64,000 nt of DNA from Nocardia shimofusensis NBRC 100134 (GTDB lineage Bacteria; Actinomycetota; Actinomycetes; Mycobacteriales; Mycobacteriaceae), in the NCBI RefSeq assembly GCF_001613125.1, contig NZ_BDBT01000029.1, forward strand, positions 1-64,000, given 5' to 3'. Under the pieces are notes generated by a model that did no database searches, was not told the DNA's origin, and saw only the letters and a program-made list of their open reading frames with translations. The translations under genes and the position numbers were made by a program. Positions 53,913-62,401 of the stretch are shown piece after piece (position 1 is the stretch's first letter; each line of letters starts with the position of its first letter).

Positions 53913-54842
53913 GTGACACCGAGTTCGACACGAGCACTGCTCGATTCAGCCCCCTCGACAGATTCGTCGTCGACGATCGCCCGTCGGCAACTGGGTCGTT
54001 ACCTACGGGACTGGCGTACACAGGCCGGCCTCACCATCGCCGACGCCGCTCGGCTGATGGAGTGGGGAGCGACCACCCTGCAACGGCTGGAGAAGGGCCA
54101 GGCCGATCGCCTGCGCACCATCGACATCCAGGAGCTGTGCCGGATCTACGGCATCCCGGACGAGACCAGGGAAGCGCTCGCCGGTCTGGCCAAACAGCGC
54201 CCGGGCAACAGCTGGTGGCATGCCTTCGGCGAACTGATCCCGGCCGGCTTCGACATCTACGCCGGCGTCGAGGCCACCGCGCGGGAATTGTTCTGCTATC
54301 AGTCCGAACTCGTCCCCGGCTCGATGCAGACCCCGGACTACGCGCGGGCGCTGTTGCGGCATCTGACCGCCGAGGTCGACGAGGAGGAGATCGAACGCCG
54401 GGTGCAGGCGCGGATGCAGCGACAGGCGGCGCTCACCAGGAAGGTCGCGCCGGTGCACGCCGATGTGGTGCTACACGAGGCGGTGTTGCGCCGGATGGTC
54501 GGCGGCCCGAAGGTCATGGCGGGGCAGCTGCGTCATCTGGCGGACCTGAGCACGCGCTCGACCATCGGAGTGCGAGTGCTGCCGTTCGCCGCGGGCATGC
54601 CGCTGGGCGAACCGACCGGCCCGTTCACGGTGCTGTGCTTCGACGGCGAGGGGCGCGGTAAACGGGCCGATCCGCCGATCGTGCACGTGCCCGGTTTCAC
54701 CGGAGACCTCTACCTGGAGCGAGGGGTCGACGTGCAGCGGTTCCTGGCCGCCCACGAATGCCTGCGCCGCTGCGCCCTCGACGTGCAGGCGGGCAGACGG
54801 TTGCTGCGCGAGCTCGCCAAGGACTACACGTCCGCGCTGTGA
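53913..54842 (+). CDS. Helix-turn-helix regulator with DUF5753 domain
   Basis: The 309-residue protein has an N-terminal XRE-type helix-turn-helix (GRYLRDWRTQAGLTIADAAR, then ATTLQRLEKGQAD) and a DUF5753 domain (YQSELVPGSMQTPDYARALL, then TIGVRVLPFAAGMPLGE). It resembles the regulator at 15580, but no DUF397 gene follows. GTG 53913 is preceded by GGAG with 8-nt spacing. Targets are unknown. Confidence 0.87.
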   Translation: MTPSSTRALLDSAPSTDSSSTIARRQLGRYLRDWRTQAGLTIADAARLMEWGATTLQRLEKGQADRLRTIDIQELCRIYGIPDETREALAGLAKQRPGNSWWHAFGELIPAGFDIYAGVEATARELFCYQSELVPGSMQTPDYARALLRHLTAEVDEEEIERRVQARMQRQAALTRKVAPVHADVVLHEAVLRRMVGGPKVMAGQLRHLADLSTRSTIGVRVLPFAAGMPLGEPTGPFTVLCFDGEGRGKRADPPIVHVPGFTGDLYLERGVDVQRFLAAHECLRRCALDVQAGRRLLRELAKDYTSAL

Positions 54843-54937
54843 GCGGCGGGTCGACACGCGGCCGGAAAGATCACGAAACGACGCACGTTCGGCAACGGAA
54901 CGGGTTTATGTCGGTCGCGCGTGGGTAATCACAATAC

Positions 54938-55135
54938 ATGGACCGTGGGATCAAGAATTATCACACACGGTACCGGAAATTGCGGCCCGGCGACTGGGTG
55001 GAATGGCTCATTGTCGCGTTGCTTTTCGCGGTGTCGACAGTGGGCGTCTTCGTGCTGACCGGATCTTTTCTGCCCGCCCTGTTCGTCGGGGCGCTGGTGT
55101 GGGTGGTAGCGCTGGGAGTCGTCGCCACGATCTAG
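54938..55135 (+). CDS. Small membrane protein with two predicted membrane segments
   Basis: The 65-residue protein begins with a polar basic part (MDRGIKNYHTRYRKLRPGDW) and has two hydrophobic segments (LIVALLFAVSTVGVFVLTGS; LPALFVGALVWVVALGVVAT). No strong ribosome binding site is visible before ATG 54938. Its position between a regulator and a terminator is compatible with a real gene. The function is unknown. Confidence 0.5.
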   Translation: MDRGIKNYHTRYRKLRPGDWVEWLIVALLFAVSTVGVFVLTGSFLPALFVGALVWVVALGVVATI

Positions 55136-55137
55136 AC

Positions 55138-55161
55138 CCGGACCGGCGGGGCTCGGTCCGG
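55138..55161. terminator. Hairpin between the small membrane protein gene and sdhB
   Basis: An 8-bp perfect stem (CCGGACCG with CGGTCCGG) and an 8-nt loop, located in the 30-bp gap between two convergent genes. Confidence 0.6.
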
Positions 55162-55165
55162 CGGC

Positions 55166-55912
55166 TCAGCGTCGAAAAAGCTTGTTGCCCAACCAGACCA
55201 GCGGATCATACCGACGATCGACCACCCGCTCCTTGAGCGGGATCAGCGCATTGTCGGTGATCTTTATGTTTTCCGGACATACCTCGGTGCAGCACTTGGT
55301 GATATTGCAGTAACCGAGGCCCTGCTCTTCCTGGGCCAGCTGCCTGCGATCTGCGACGTCGAGCGGATGCATTTCCAGCTCCGCGATGCGCATCAGGAAT
55401 CGCGGCCCGGCGAAAGCCTCCTTGTTCTCCTCGTGATCACGCACCACATGGCAGACATTCTGGCACAGGAAGCACTCGATGCATTTCCGGAATTCCTGCG
55501 ACCGTTCCACGTCGACCTGATTCATCCGGTAGTCGCCGGGCGCCAGCTCCGGCGGCGGCGTGAAGGACGGGATCTCGCGAGCCTTCTGATAGTTGAACGA
55601 CACATCGGTGACCAGATCGCGGATGACCGGGAAGGTGCGCATCGGCGTGACGGTCACCAGCTCGTCTGTGGTGAACGTCGACATCCTGGTCATACACAGC
55701 AGCCGAGGCCTGCCGTTGACCTCCGCCGAGCACGACCCGCACTTGCCCGCCTTGCAGTTCCACCGCACCGCCAGATCGGGAGCCTGGGTGGCCTGCAGCC
55801 GGTGGATGATGTCGAGCACCACCTCGCCCTCGTTGACCTCGACGGTGAAATCCTCCAGCGCACCGCCGGTGTCGTCACCGCGCCACACGCGGAACTTCGC
55901 GTCGTATCCCAT
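55166..55912 (-). CDS. sdhB: Succinate dehydrogenase iron-sulfur subunit (Sdh1 type)
   Basis: The 248-residue subunit carries three Fe-S clusters. [2Fe-2S] motif: CKAGKCGSCSAEVNGRPRLLC. The next two motifs are CIECFLCQNVC and CNITKCCTEVCPE. It passes electrons from the flavoprotein to the membrane anchor. Length matches M. tuberculosis Rv0247c. It is the last gene of an operon sdhC-sdhA-sdhB (minus strand), starting 3 bp after sdhA. Confidence 0.94.
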   Translation of the reverse strand: MGYDAKFRVWRGDDTGGALEDFTVEVNEGEVVLDIIHRLQATQAPDLAVRWNCKAGKCGSCSAEVNGRPRLLCMTRMSTFTTDELVTVTPMRTFPVIRDLVTDVSFNYQKAREIPSFTPPPELAPGDYRMNQVDVERSQEFRKCIECFLCQNVCHVVRDHEENKEAFAGPRFLMRIAELEMHPLDVADRRQLAQEEQGLGYCNITKCCTEVCPENIKITDNALIPLKERVVDRRYDPLVWLGNKLFRR

Positions 55913-55914
55913 GA

Positions 55915-57903
55915 CTAGCCCTCACCTTCCGAATCGGTCTCCGCCGCACCCGCGCCGGACGGATGGCCGACGAGTTCGCCCGAGTGGTAATACTTCTCGA
56001 GCTCGCCGAGATCGAACAGCGCCAGCAGATCGGCGCGCATCGGGATCTGGTCCTTCGGGACGACCCGCACCGGCGGGGACACCGGATCGGCGGCCGTCCC
56101 GGCATCGATCGAGCAGACCAGCAGCTTGTTCCGCCACGCCGGGTCCATGCCCGGATGGTCGTCGCGGGTGTGCCCGCCGCGGCTCTCGGTCCGCAACAGT
56201 GCCGCCCGCGCGACGCACTCGCTGACCAGCAGCATGTTGCGCAGGTCGAGGGCGAGATGCCAGCCCGGATTGAACTGCCGGTGTCCTTCGACGGTGACGC
56301 TGCCGAAGCGCGCCCGCAGTTCGGCGAGCCGCTCCAGCGCCTGCGCGAGTTCGTGCTCCTTGCGGATGATGCCGACCAGGTCGTTCATCACCTGCTGTAG
56401 ATCGGTGTGCAGGGTGTAGGGGTTCTCGCCACGGCCGTCGGCGGGCGGATCGAACGGCGCCACCGCGATACGGGCCGCGTCGGCGACCGCGCCGTCGGAG
56501 ACCTGCGGTCGCTGCGCGAGCCCCTCGACGTAGGCCGCGGCTCCCAGACCGGCGCGCCTGCCGAAGACCAGCAGATCCGACAGCGAATTGCCGCCGAGCC
56601 GGTTGGAGCCGTGCATGCCGCCGGAGCACTCACCCGCGGCGAACAGGCCGGGGACGGTCGCGGCGCCGGTGTCCGGATCGACCTCGATGCCGCCCATCAC
56701 GTAGTGGCAGGTCGGCCCGACCTCCATCGGCTCCTTGGTGATGTCCACATCGGCCAGTTCCTTGAACTGGTGATACATCGACGGCAGCCTGCGCCGGATC
56801 TCCTCGGCGGGCAGCCGGGAGGCGATGTCGAGGTAGACCCCGCCGTGCTGGGTGCCGCGCCCGGCCTTGACCTCCTCGTTGATCGCGCGTGCGACCTCGT
56901 CGCGGGGCAGCAGATCGGGGGTGCGGCGCGCGGAATCGTTGTCCTTCAGCCACTGGTCGGCCTCGGCCTCGGATTCGGCGTACTGGCCCTTGAACACCGG
57001 GGGGATGTAGTCGAACATGAACCGCTTGTCGTCGGAGTTCTTGAGCACCCCGCCGTCACCGCGCACGCCCTCGGTCACCAGGATGCCCTTGACGCTCGGC
57101 GGCCAGACCATCCCGGTCGGATGGAACTGCAGGAACTCCATGTTGATCAGCGTCGCCCCCGCGCGCAGCGCCAGGGCGTGCCCGTCGCCGGTGTACTCCC
57201 AGGAGTTCGAGGTGACCTTGTAGGACTTGCCGATGCCGCCGGTGGCCAGCACCACCGCGGGGGCCTCGAACAGCACGAACTTGCCGGATTCGCGCCAGTA
57301 GCCGAACGCGCCGCAGATGCGCCCGTCGTCGGTGAGCAGTTCGGTGATCGTGCATTCGGCGAACACCTTTATGCGGGCCTCGTAGTCACCGGTGGCCGCG
57401 AAATCCTCCTGCTGCAGCGCGACGATCTTCTGCTGCATCGTGCGGATGATCTCGAGGCCGGTGCGGTCGCCGACGTGGGCGAGCCGCGGATAGGTGTGCC
57501 CGCCGAAGTTGCGCTGGCTGATGCGGCCGTCGGGCGTCCGATCGAACAGCGCCCCATAGGATTCCAGCTCCCACACCCGCGCGGGCGCCTCCTGGGCGTG
57601 CAGTTCGGCCATGCGCCAGTTGTTGAGGAACTTGCCACCGCGCATGGTGTCCTTGAAGTGGGTCTGCCAGGTGTCCTTCTCGTTGGCATTGCCCATCGAG
57701 GCCGCGCAGCCGCCCTCGGCCATCACGGTGTGCGCCTTGCCGAACAGCGATTTGCACACCACCGCCACCGAGAGGCCGTGCTCGCGCGCTTCGATCACCG
57801 CCCGCAGTCCGGCGCCGCCCGCCCCGATGACGACCACGTCGTAGTTGTGCCTTTCGACGGCGGTGTGCCGTTCGGCAGGGTTGTGCCGTTCCTCTTCTGG
57901 CAT
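55915..57903 (-). CDS. sdhA: Succinate dehydrogenase flavoprotein subunit (Sdh1 type)
   Basis: The 662-residue subunit has the FAD-binding motif (VVVIGAGGAGLRAVIEAREH), the covalent-FAD His region (HTVMAEGGCAASMGN), the active-site block FLQFHPTGM and the C-terminal GGHTRDDHPG. It oxidises succinate to fumarate at the membrane. A His/Glu/Arg-rich run (about 20 residues, RHNPAERHTAVERHN) precedes the domain. The ATG at 57903 fits well. It lies between the anchor and Fe-S genes. Confidence 0.95.
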   Translation of the reverse strand: MPEEERHNPAERHTAVERHNYDVVVIGAGGAGLRAVIEAREHGLSVAVVCKSLFGKAHTVMAEGGCAASMGNANEKDTWQTHFKDTMRGGKFLNNWRMAELHAQEAPARVWELESYGALFDRTPDGRISQRNFGGHTYPRLAHVGDRTGLEIIRTMQQKIVALQQEDFAATGDYEARIKVFAECTITELLTDDGRICGAFGYWRESGKFVLFEAPAVVLATGGIGKSYKVTSNSWEYTGDGHALALRAGATLINMEFLQFHPTGMVWPPSVKGILVTEGVRGDGGVLKNSDDKRFMFDYIPPVFKGQYAESEAEADQWLKDNDSARRTPDLLPRDEVARAINEEVKAGRGTQHGGVYLDIASRLPAEEIRRRLPSMYHQFKELADVDITKEPMEVGPTCHYVMGGIEVDPDTGAATVPGLFAAGECSGGMHGSNRLGGNSLSDLLVFGRRAGLGAAAYVEGLAQRPQVSDGAVADAARIAVAPFDPPADGRGENPYTLHTDLQQVMNDLVGIIRKEHELAQALERLAELRARFGSVTVEGHRQFNPGWHLALDLRNMLLVSECVARAALLRTESRGGHTRDDHPGMDPAWRNKLLVCSIDAGTAADPVSPPVRVVPKDQIPMRADLLALFDLGELEKYYHSGELVGHPSGAGAAETDSEGEG

Positions 57904-57933
57904 AGCTGGGGATACTCCTGAAGCCGGGGCGGG

Positions 57934-58761
57934 TCAGTTGACGAACCGCAGGTCCGAGATCGTGTCGCTGGCGACCAGCAGCACGTAGAGGTCGGTGAGA
58001 ACGAGAGTGCCGAGGGTGATCCAGGCCAGTTCCATGTGCCTGGTGTTGAGCTTGGAGACGAAGGTCCAGAACCGGTAGCGCAACGGATGCGCGGAGAAGT
58101 GCTTGAGCCGGCCGCCGGTGATGTGCCTGCAGGAATGGCACGACAGCGTGTAGGCCCACAGCAATGTCACATTGCCGATCAGCACGAGATTGCCCAGGCC
58201 GAAACCGAATCCGCCTCCGGAGCCGTGGAAGGCCGAGAGCGCGTCGTAGGTGTTGATCACCGAGATGACCAGCGCCACATAGAAGAAGTAGCGGTGCGCG
58301 TTCTGCACGATCAGCGGCAGTCTGGTCTCGCCGGTGTAGCGCTGGTGCGGTTCGGCCACGGCGCAGGCGGGCGGGGCGAACCACACCGAGCGGTAGTAGG
58401 CCTTGCGGTAGTAGTAGCAGGTCAGGCGGAAGCCGAGCAGGAACGGCAGCACCACGAAGCCCAGCGGTATCCACATGGGCAGTTCCGGGAACGGCGTGCC
58501 GAAATGACTCGAACCCGGCACGCAGGAATCGCTCAGGCAGGGCGAGTAGAACGGCGTCAGGTAGTGGTACTCCGGCACCCAATACGCCGTCCGGACAAAC
58601 GATCTGATGGTCGCGTAGACGACGAAGGCGCCGAGGCCGAGCACCGTGAGCAGTGGTGGCACCCACCAGCGGTCGGTGCGCAGGGTGCGCGCGGCGATTC
58701 GGGCCCTGGTCTTGCTGAAAACGCCCGTCCCCGCGGGGACAGCGGTCGGTGCGGCACTCAC
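57934..58761 (-). CDS. sdhC: Succinate dehydrogenase membrane anchor subunit (Rv0249c-like, five membrane segments)
   Basis: The 275-residue protein has five hydrophobic segments and conserved His suited to heme binding (AHRYFFYVALVISVINTYDA; LSCHSCRHITG; TRHMELAWITLGTLV). This matches the di-heme type anchor of mycobacterial Sdh1 (Rv0249c, 273 residues). The GTG 58761 start gives that length; upstream residues in the open frame are not anchor-like. It is the first gene of the operon, 30 bp before sdhA. Confidence 0.87.
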   Translation of the reverse strand: MSAAPTAVPAGTGVFSKTRARIAARTLRTDRWWVPPLLTVLGLGAFVVYATIRSFVRTAYWVPEYHYLTPFYSPCLSDSCVPGSSHFGTPFPELPMWIPLGFVVLPFLLGFRLTCYYYRKAYYRSVWFAPPACAVAEPHQRYTGETRLPLIVQNAHRYFFYVALVISVINTYDALSAFHGSGGGFGFGLGNLVLIGNVTLLWAYTLSCHSCRHITGGRLKHFSAHPLRYRFWTFVSKLNTRHMELAWITLGTLVLTDLYVLLVASDTISDLRFVN

Positions 58762-59100
58762 GGGAGAACGCCTCGCTGTTTCGCTCGGCGGGCGGAGATC
58801 GATGCCGTCGCGGGAATCCGTGCCGTCTGGAGTATCGATGCCGACCGCGCTCTGGATGTGATGCACAGCACCATACGGCAGGGGGACTATGGCTCGAGGG
58901 TGGTCTCGGCGATCTCGGGTGGGTGCGCCGCCTATGATTTGCGCCACACAATCGCGGCCCGGCTCACGTGCGAAATGGGTTCCGCAGATGTCACGTCTTC
59001 GCAACATCGGCGTGGTCCCCTTTCTCCAGCGACACCTGCTGACATGCGTGGACATGTGTCAGCGCACTCCGGAATCCGGCCGGGTAAGGAGAGACCGACC
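58762..59100. promoter_or_regulatory. Divergent promoter region between sdhC and the thiolase-like gene
   Basis: This 339-bp region holds no convincing gene and should contain the promoters of both the sdh operon and the thiolase-like gene. AAGGAGA lies 9 nt before the thiolase-like ATG. I could not identify a specific operator. Confidence 0.45.
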
Positions 59101-60639
59101 ATGAGAAGAGCCGCGATCGTGGCGCCGGTTCGCACCCCCAGCGGGGTCGACGGCGGGGCACTGTCGAGGATGCCCGCCCAATGGTTGGCGTCGACGGTGC
59201 TGTCGGCGGTCATCGAGCGTTCGGGTATCGAGCCGTGGCGGATCGAGGACGTCGCGATGGCGTGTTCGCGCATGGGCCCGGCATCCGGCCCGGACCTGGG
59301 CAAACTGGCCGCCCGCGATGCCGGACTGCCGTTCGCCGTACCGGGTTTCGTCACCGATCGGCACAGCGGCAGCGGACTGCAGGCGGTGATCACCGCGGCG
59401 ATGATGGTGCAGACCGGCGCGGCCGATGTCGTGGTGGCGGGCGGCGTCGAGGCGGGCGGCGACGGGCCCGGCGGACTCGGGCGCAACGGTGACGTTCAGC
59501 GGGGCCGGGGATATGCCGGTCCGGGACCGCGCGGTGCAGGGCAGGTCCGTCAGGGGCAAGCCGTCTTCGGGCAGGCAGGTCCCGGGCAAGCCGGTTACGG
59601 GCAAGCAGGTCCCGGACAAGTCGTCTTCGGGCCGGGCGGTTACGGACCAGCCGGTGACGGCCGAAGTGGTTACGGGCAAGGCATGTACGGGCCGGGCGGC
59701 CATCGGCAGGGCGGCTACGGACCGGTCGGGGCGCGGCACGGCGGCGGAGTCGCTGCGGGCGCCCGGGTGTGGTCGGAGTCCTCGATCGATCTGGCCAATG
59801 CCGAAGAGGTGGCCCGGTACTACGGAATCACCCGGGCCGAGGCCGACGAGTTCGCGGTGGCCAGCCATCGCAAGGCGGCCAGGGCATGGCGGCAGGGGTG
59901 TTTCGGCGCCGAGGTGGTCAGCGTGCGCGCGGATCGGCCCGAGTACGGCATCGCTCCCGACGACACCGGTGGGCACCGGATACTGCGTGACGAGGGCATC
60001 GACGGCGAGATGTCCACGCACACGCTGGCCGCGCTCCGGCCGCTGCTGTCCGACGGGGTGGTGACGGCGGGAAACATGAGCGCGCACCGGCACGGCGCCT
60101 CGGCCTGCCTGGTCGTCGCCGAGGACAGGCTCGAGGAGCTCGGGCTCGAACCGATGGCTTATCTGGTGGGCTGGGCGGCGGCGGGCAGCGATGTCGACAC
60201 CGCCTCGCTCGGCGCCGCGCCCGCAGTCGCGAAATTGCTCGGGCGCACCGGATTCGGCATGGACGATCTGGATCTCATCGAGGTCAACGAGGGATTTGCC
60301 GTGGAAGTGCTGGCGCTGGCGCGTGAGTGGGATCTGGATCCGAACGACCGGCTCAATGTCAACGGTTCCTCGATCGCGCTCGGACATCCTGTCGGCGCGA
60401 CCGGCCTGCGGATCATGACGACGATGCTGCACGAACTCTCGCGTACCGGCGGTCAGTACGCGCTGGAGGCCATCGCGCTCGGCCACGACCACGGGATCGC
60501 GGCGCTGTTCGAATCCGCTGTCGCACCGCCACCGGTGCAGGCGCCGGCGGGGGCGCGATTCCACGGGGCGGCTGCGAACAAGCGCTCCGGTAAGCACCGG
60601 GCGGCCGGCGTGCGCAACAAGTGGCAGCAACGCCCCTGA
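59101..60639 (+). CDS. Thiolase-fold protein lacking both catalytic cysteines, with a large repeat insertion
   Basis: The 512-residue protein follows the thiolase pattern end to end: AAIVAPVRTPSG at the start, ADVVVAGGVEAGG, DEFAVASHRKAARAW, LDLIEVNEGFAVE, NVNGSSIALGHPVGATGLRI, and GIAALFE at the end. The nucleophile Cys is Ser89 (DRHSGSGLQAV instead of a CGSGLQA block). The second Cys (CxG motif) is Ala459 (IALGHDHG). The active-site His429 (GHP) and Asn of the NEGF motif remain. About 100 extra residues (near 140-225) sit between two conserved blocks and consist of 13 pentapeptide repeats rich in Gly, Gln, Tyr and Pro. Standard thiolases have about 390 residues. It is unlikely to be a normal thiolase; a decarboxylating, binding or degenerate role is possible. 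Confidence 0.8.
   Translation: MRRAAIVAPVRTPSGVDGGALSRMPAQWLASTVLSAVIERSGIEPWRIEDVAMACSRMGPASGPDLGKLAARDAGLPFAVPGFVTDRHSGSGLQAVITAAMMVQTGAADVVVAGGVEAGGDGPGGLGRNGDVQRGRGYAGPGPRGAGQVRQGQAVFGQAGPGQAGYGQAGPGQVVFGPGGYGPAGDGRSGYGQGMYGPGGHRQGGYGPVGARHGGGVAAGARVWSESSIDLANAEEVARYYGITRAEADEFAVASHRKAARAWRQGCFGAEVVSVRADRPEYGIAPDDTGGHRILRDEGIDGEMSTHTLAALRPLLSDGVVTAGNMSAHRHGASACLVVAEDRLEELGLEPMAYLVGWAAAGSDVDTASLGAAPAVAKLLGRTGFGMDDLDLIEVNEGFAVEVLALAREWDLDPNDRLNVNGSSIALGHPVGATGLRIMTTMLHELSRTGGQYALEAIALGHDHGIAALFESAVAPPPVQAPAGARFHGAAANKRSGKHRAAGVRNKWQQRP
59539..59733 (+). repeat. Thirteen 15-bp tandem repeats inside the thiolase-like gene
   Basis: Units of 15 bp run from 59539 to 59733 with a consensus near GGGCAAGCCGGTTAC, encoding G-(Q/P)-x-G-Y type pentapeptides. 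Reading the same DNA in another frame gives VTGK-like units, as in the RNase HI tail. Confidence 0.88.
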
Positions 60640-60649
60640 CCTGGCGGCG

Positions 60650-60686
60650 CCGGGGCGCACCGGCCGATACCCGCCGGTGGCCCCGG
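60650..60686. terminator. Terminator downstream of the thiolase-like gene
   Basis: Arms 60650-60664 and 60673-60686 form a 14-bp GC stem with one bulged G and an 8-nt loop. It lies between the convergent thiolase-like gene and the small gene ending at 60733. Confidence 0.7.
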
Positions 60687-60732
60687 CCCGCCGCGCGACG
60701 TCGAGCGATACGGGCCGGAACCGCCGGTCGGC

Positions 60733-61020
60733 TCAGGTGGTACGCGGGCGGGAGTGGAAGCCCAGCCCCTCGTCCTGTGCGCCCATCCAGGCCGCCTCGT
60801 CGGACTTGCTGTCCGGGACGTAGATGGTGTTCTGTGGCCTGCGCCTGACCTCCGGCGGCGGAGCCTGCTCGAACTCGTCGGCGTCGATGGTGAGCCGTTC
60901 GAGATCGTTCTCCAGCCGGCGCACGGTGTTGGCGTCGCCGTAGTGGGTGCGCAGTGCGCCGATGGATTGCCGGAGCTGGTTGACCGCGTAGCGCAGTTCC
61001 GCGATATCGCTGCGTGTCAT
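60733..61020 (-). CDS. Small hypothetical coiled-coil protein
   Basis: The 95-residue protein has a helical first half with heptad-like spacing (DIAELRYAVNQLRQSIGALR, then VRRLENDLERLTIDADEF) and a Pro/Arg-rich second half (PPPEVRRRPQNTIYVPDSKS). ATG 61020 follows AGGAGG. It is probably cytoplasmic and dimeric. I do not recognise the family. Confidence 0.75.
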   Translation of the reverse strand: MTRSDIAELRYAVNQLRQSIGALRTHYGDANTVRRLENDLERLTIDADEFEQAPPPEVRRRPQNTIYVPDSKSDEAAWMGAQDEGLGFHSRPRTT

Positions 61021-61285
61021 CGATTCCTCCTGTGTTCCTGGCGGACGTGCGGACCCGGGTCGGGGGCGTTGCCCCGCGGGGTACCCGCAGGCCGTGCATC
61101 ACCGGGCCATGTGACCCACCACACAACGTGATCTACAACACAGTACCCGAGAAGCGCTGCCGAGTCTCGGGAAATCTCCAGGCGTACCAATTGCCGAGAA
61201 ATCGCCGCAATCGTCTCGCGGACGGCTGTAGACCGGTCCGCCGCCCCGATGGGGCCGGAAATCGATTGCTGCCTGATCGCTTAGG

Positions 61286-62401
61286 TCAACCCGCGATGGC
61301 GAAACCGGGTGTCCCGCCGACTTCGCCCGTGGCCAGGATGCGGGTGCGCGCGACCAGCCGGGCGATGGCCCCGGCGACCTCCTCCGTGTACTCGCCGATG
61401 ACGCTGTGGCTGCCGCCCTCCACCCGGACCAGCTCGCAGTCGCCGAGTTGGGAGGCCAGCACCACCGAGTGCGCGAACGGCACCACGATGTCGGCCGAGC
61501 CCGCCAGCACCAGCGTCGGCACCGCGCCCAGCCGGTGCAGTCCCTCGATCTCGTCGAAGTGGATGAGCGAGGTGAGGAAACCCGTCATGGTCAGCAGTGG
61601 GGTCTCGTTGAGCATCGTGGTCGCCACCGCGAGCAACCGTGGGCTGATCGTCCTGGTGCCCGCACTCGCCTCGCGCATCAGCGGCTCGAACAGGTGCCGG
61701 GACAGTCGCTTGGAGGCCTGCATCGCACGGGGCGCGTGCCGGATCGCGGTCTGCAGCGAGGTCACCGTGTAGCGGTGCAGGAACCGGCCGAGGCCGATAT
61801 CGGTGAGCCCGGTCGCCGCGCCCGCGATCAGGCCGACCCCGACCACCCGGGTGCCGATGCTCTCGGCGAACAGTCGTGAGTAGGCCAGTAGCACCATCGC
61901 GCCCATCGAATGCCCGACCAGCACGATCGGTCCGGTGGGCGCCACCGCGCGCAGCACGGCGTCGAGATCGTGGGCGAGCTGGTCGATGGTGTAGGTGGCG
62001 GGGTGCCCCTCGCCGGACTCGCCGTGGCCGCGGTGGTCGTAACAGATCATCCGGGCGTCCTCGCCCCATCGCGCCCGCAGCCGTGCGCACAGCAGCGACC
62101 ACGATTCGGTGTGCAGGCAATGGCCGTGGGTGAACACCAGGGTCAGGGGCGCGTCGGCGGATCCGAACACGCGCACCGCGAGCGTGACCCCGTCCTCGGT
62201 GCGCACCGTGAGGGGCCTGCTGTCCGGATCCAGGGCGGCGCGGGAGCGAGCGGATGCGGCGTCGCCGGAGGGCGTGGCGGCGCTGGAGGAGGCGGCACTG
62301 GGGGAGGTGGCGCTGGGGGAGATGGCGCTGGGGGAGATGGCGCTGGGGGAGATGGCGCTGCGGGAGGCGGCGCGCGCTGTGCCGGTGCGGGATACGAACA
62401 T
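61286..62401 (-). CDS. Alpha/beta hydrolase with repeat-bearing N-terminus
   Basis: The 371-residue protein has the hydrolase core (LTLVFTHGHCLHTESWSLL, YDHRGHGESG, nucleophile elbow VLVGHSMGAM, VLAGSADIVVPF, and the catalytic His in EGGSHSVIGEY). The first about 60 residues are Ser/Ala/Pro-rich with SPSAI-type pentapeptide repeats and are probably disordered. The start ATG 62401 is upstream of these repeats; a shorter protein from an inner start cannot be excluded. The substrate is unknown, perhaps a lipid ester. An AT-rich region precedes it. Confidence 0.88.
   Translation of the reverse strand: MFVSRTGTARAASRSAISPSAISPSAISPSATSPSAASSSAATPSGDAASARSRAALDPDSRPLTVRTEDGVTLAVRVFGSADAPLTLVFTHGHCLHTESWSLLCARLRARWGEDARMICYDHRGHGESGEGHPATYTIDQLAHDLDAVLRAVAPTGPIVLVGHSMGAMVLLAYSRLFAESIGTRVVGVGLIAGAATGLTDIGLGRFLHRYTVTSLQTAIRHAPRAMQASKRLSRHLFEPLMREASAGTRTISPRLLAVATTMLNETPLLTMTGFLTSLIHFDEIEGLHRLGAVPTLVLAGSADIVVPFAHSVVLASQLGDCELVRVEGGSHSVIGEYTEEVAGAIARLVARTRILATGEVGGTPGFAIAG
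62295..62369 (-). repeat. Five 15-bp tandem repeats near the start of the alpha/beta hydrolase gene
   Basis: Units at 62295, 62310, 62325, 62340 and 62355; three are identical (GCGCTGGGGGAGATG on the plus strand). They encode AISPS-type pentapeptides. Confidence 0.9.

Noticed and set aside
59101..60639. Frameshift or pseudogene explanation for the thiolase-like gene
   Set aside because: The frame is open throughout and conserved blocks before and after the insertion are in the same frame, so loss of the cysteines is by substitution and not by a frame error.
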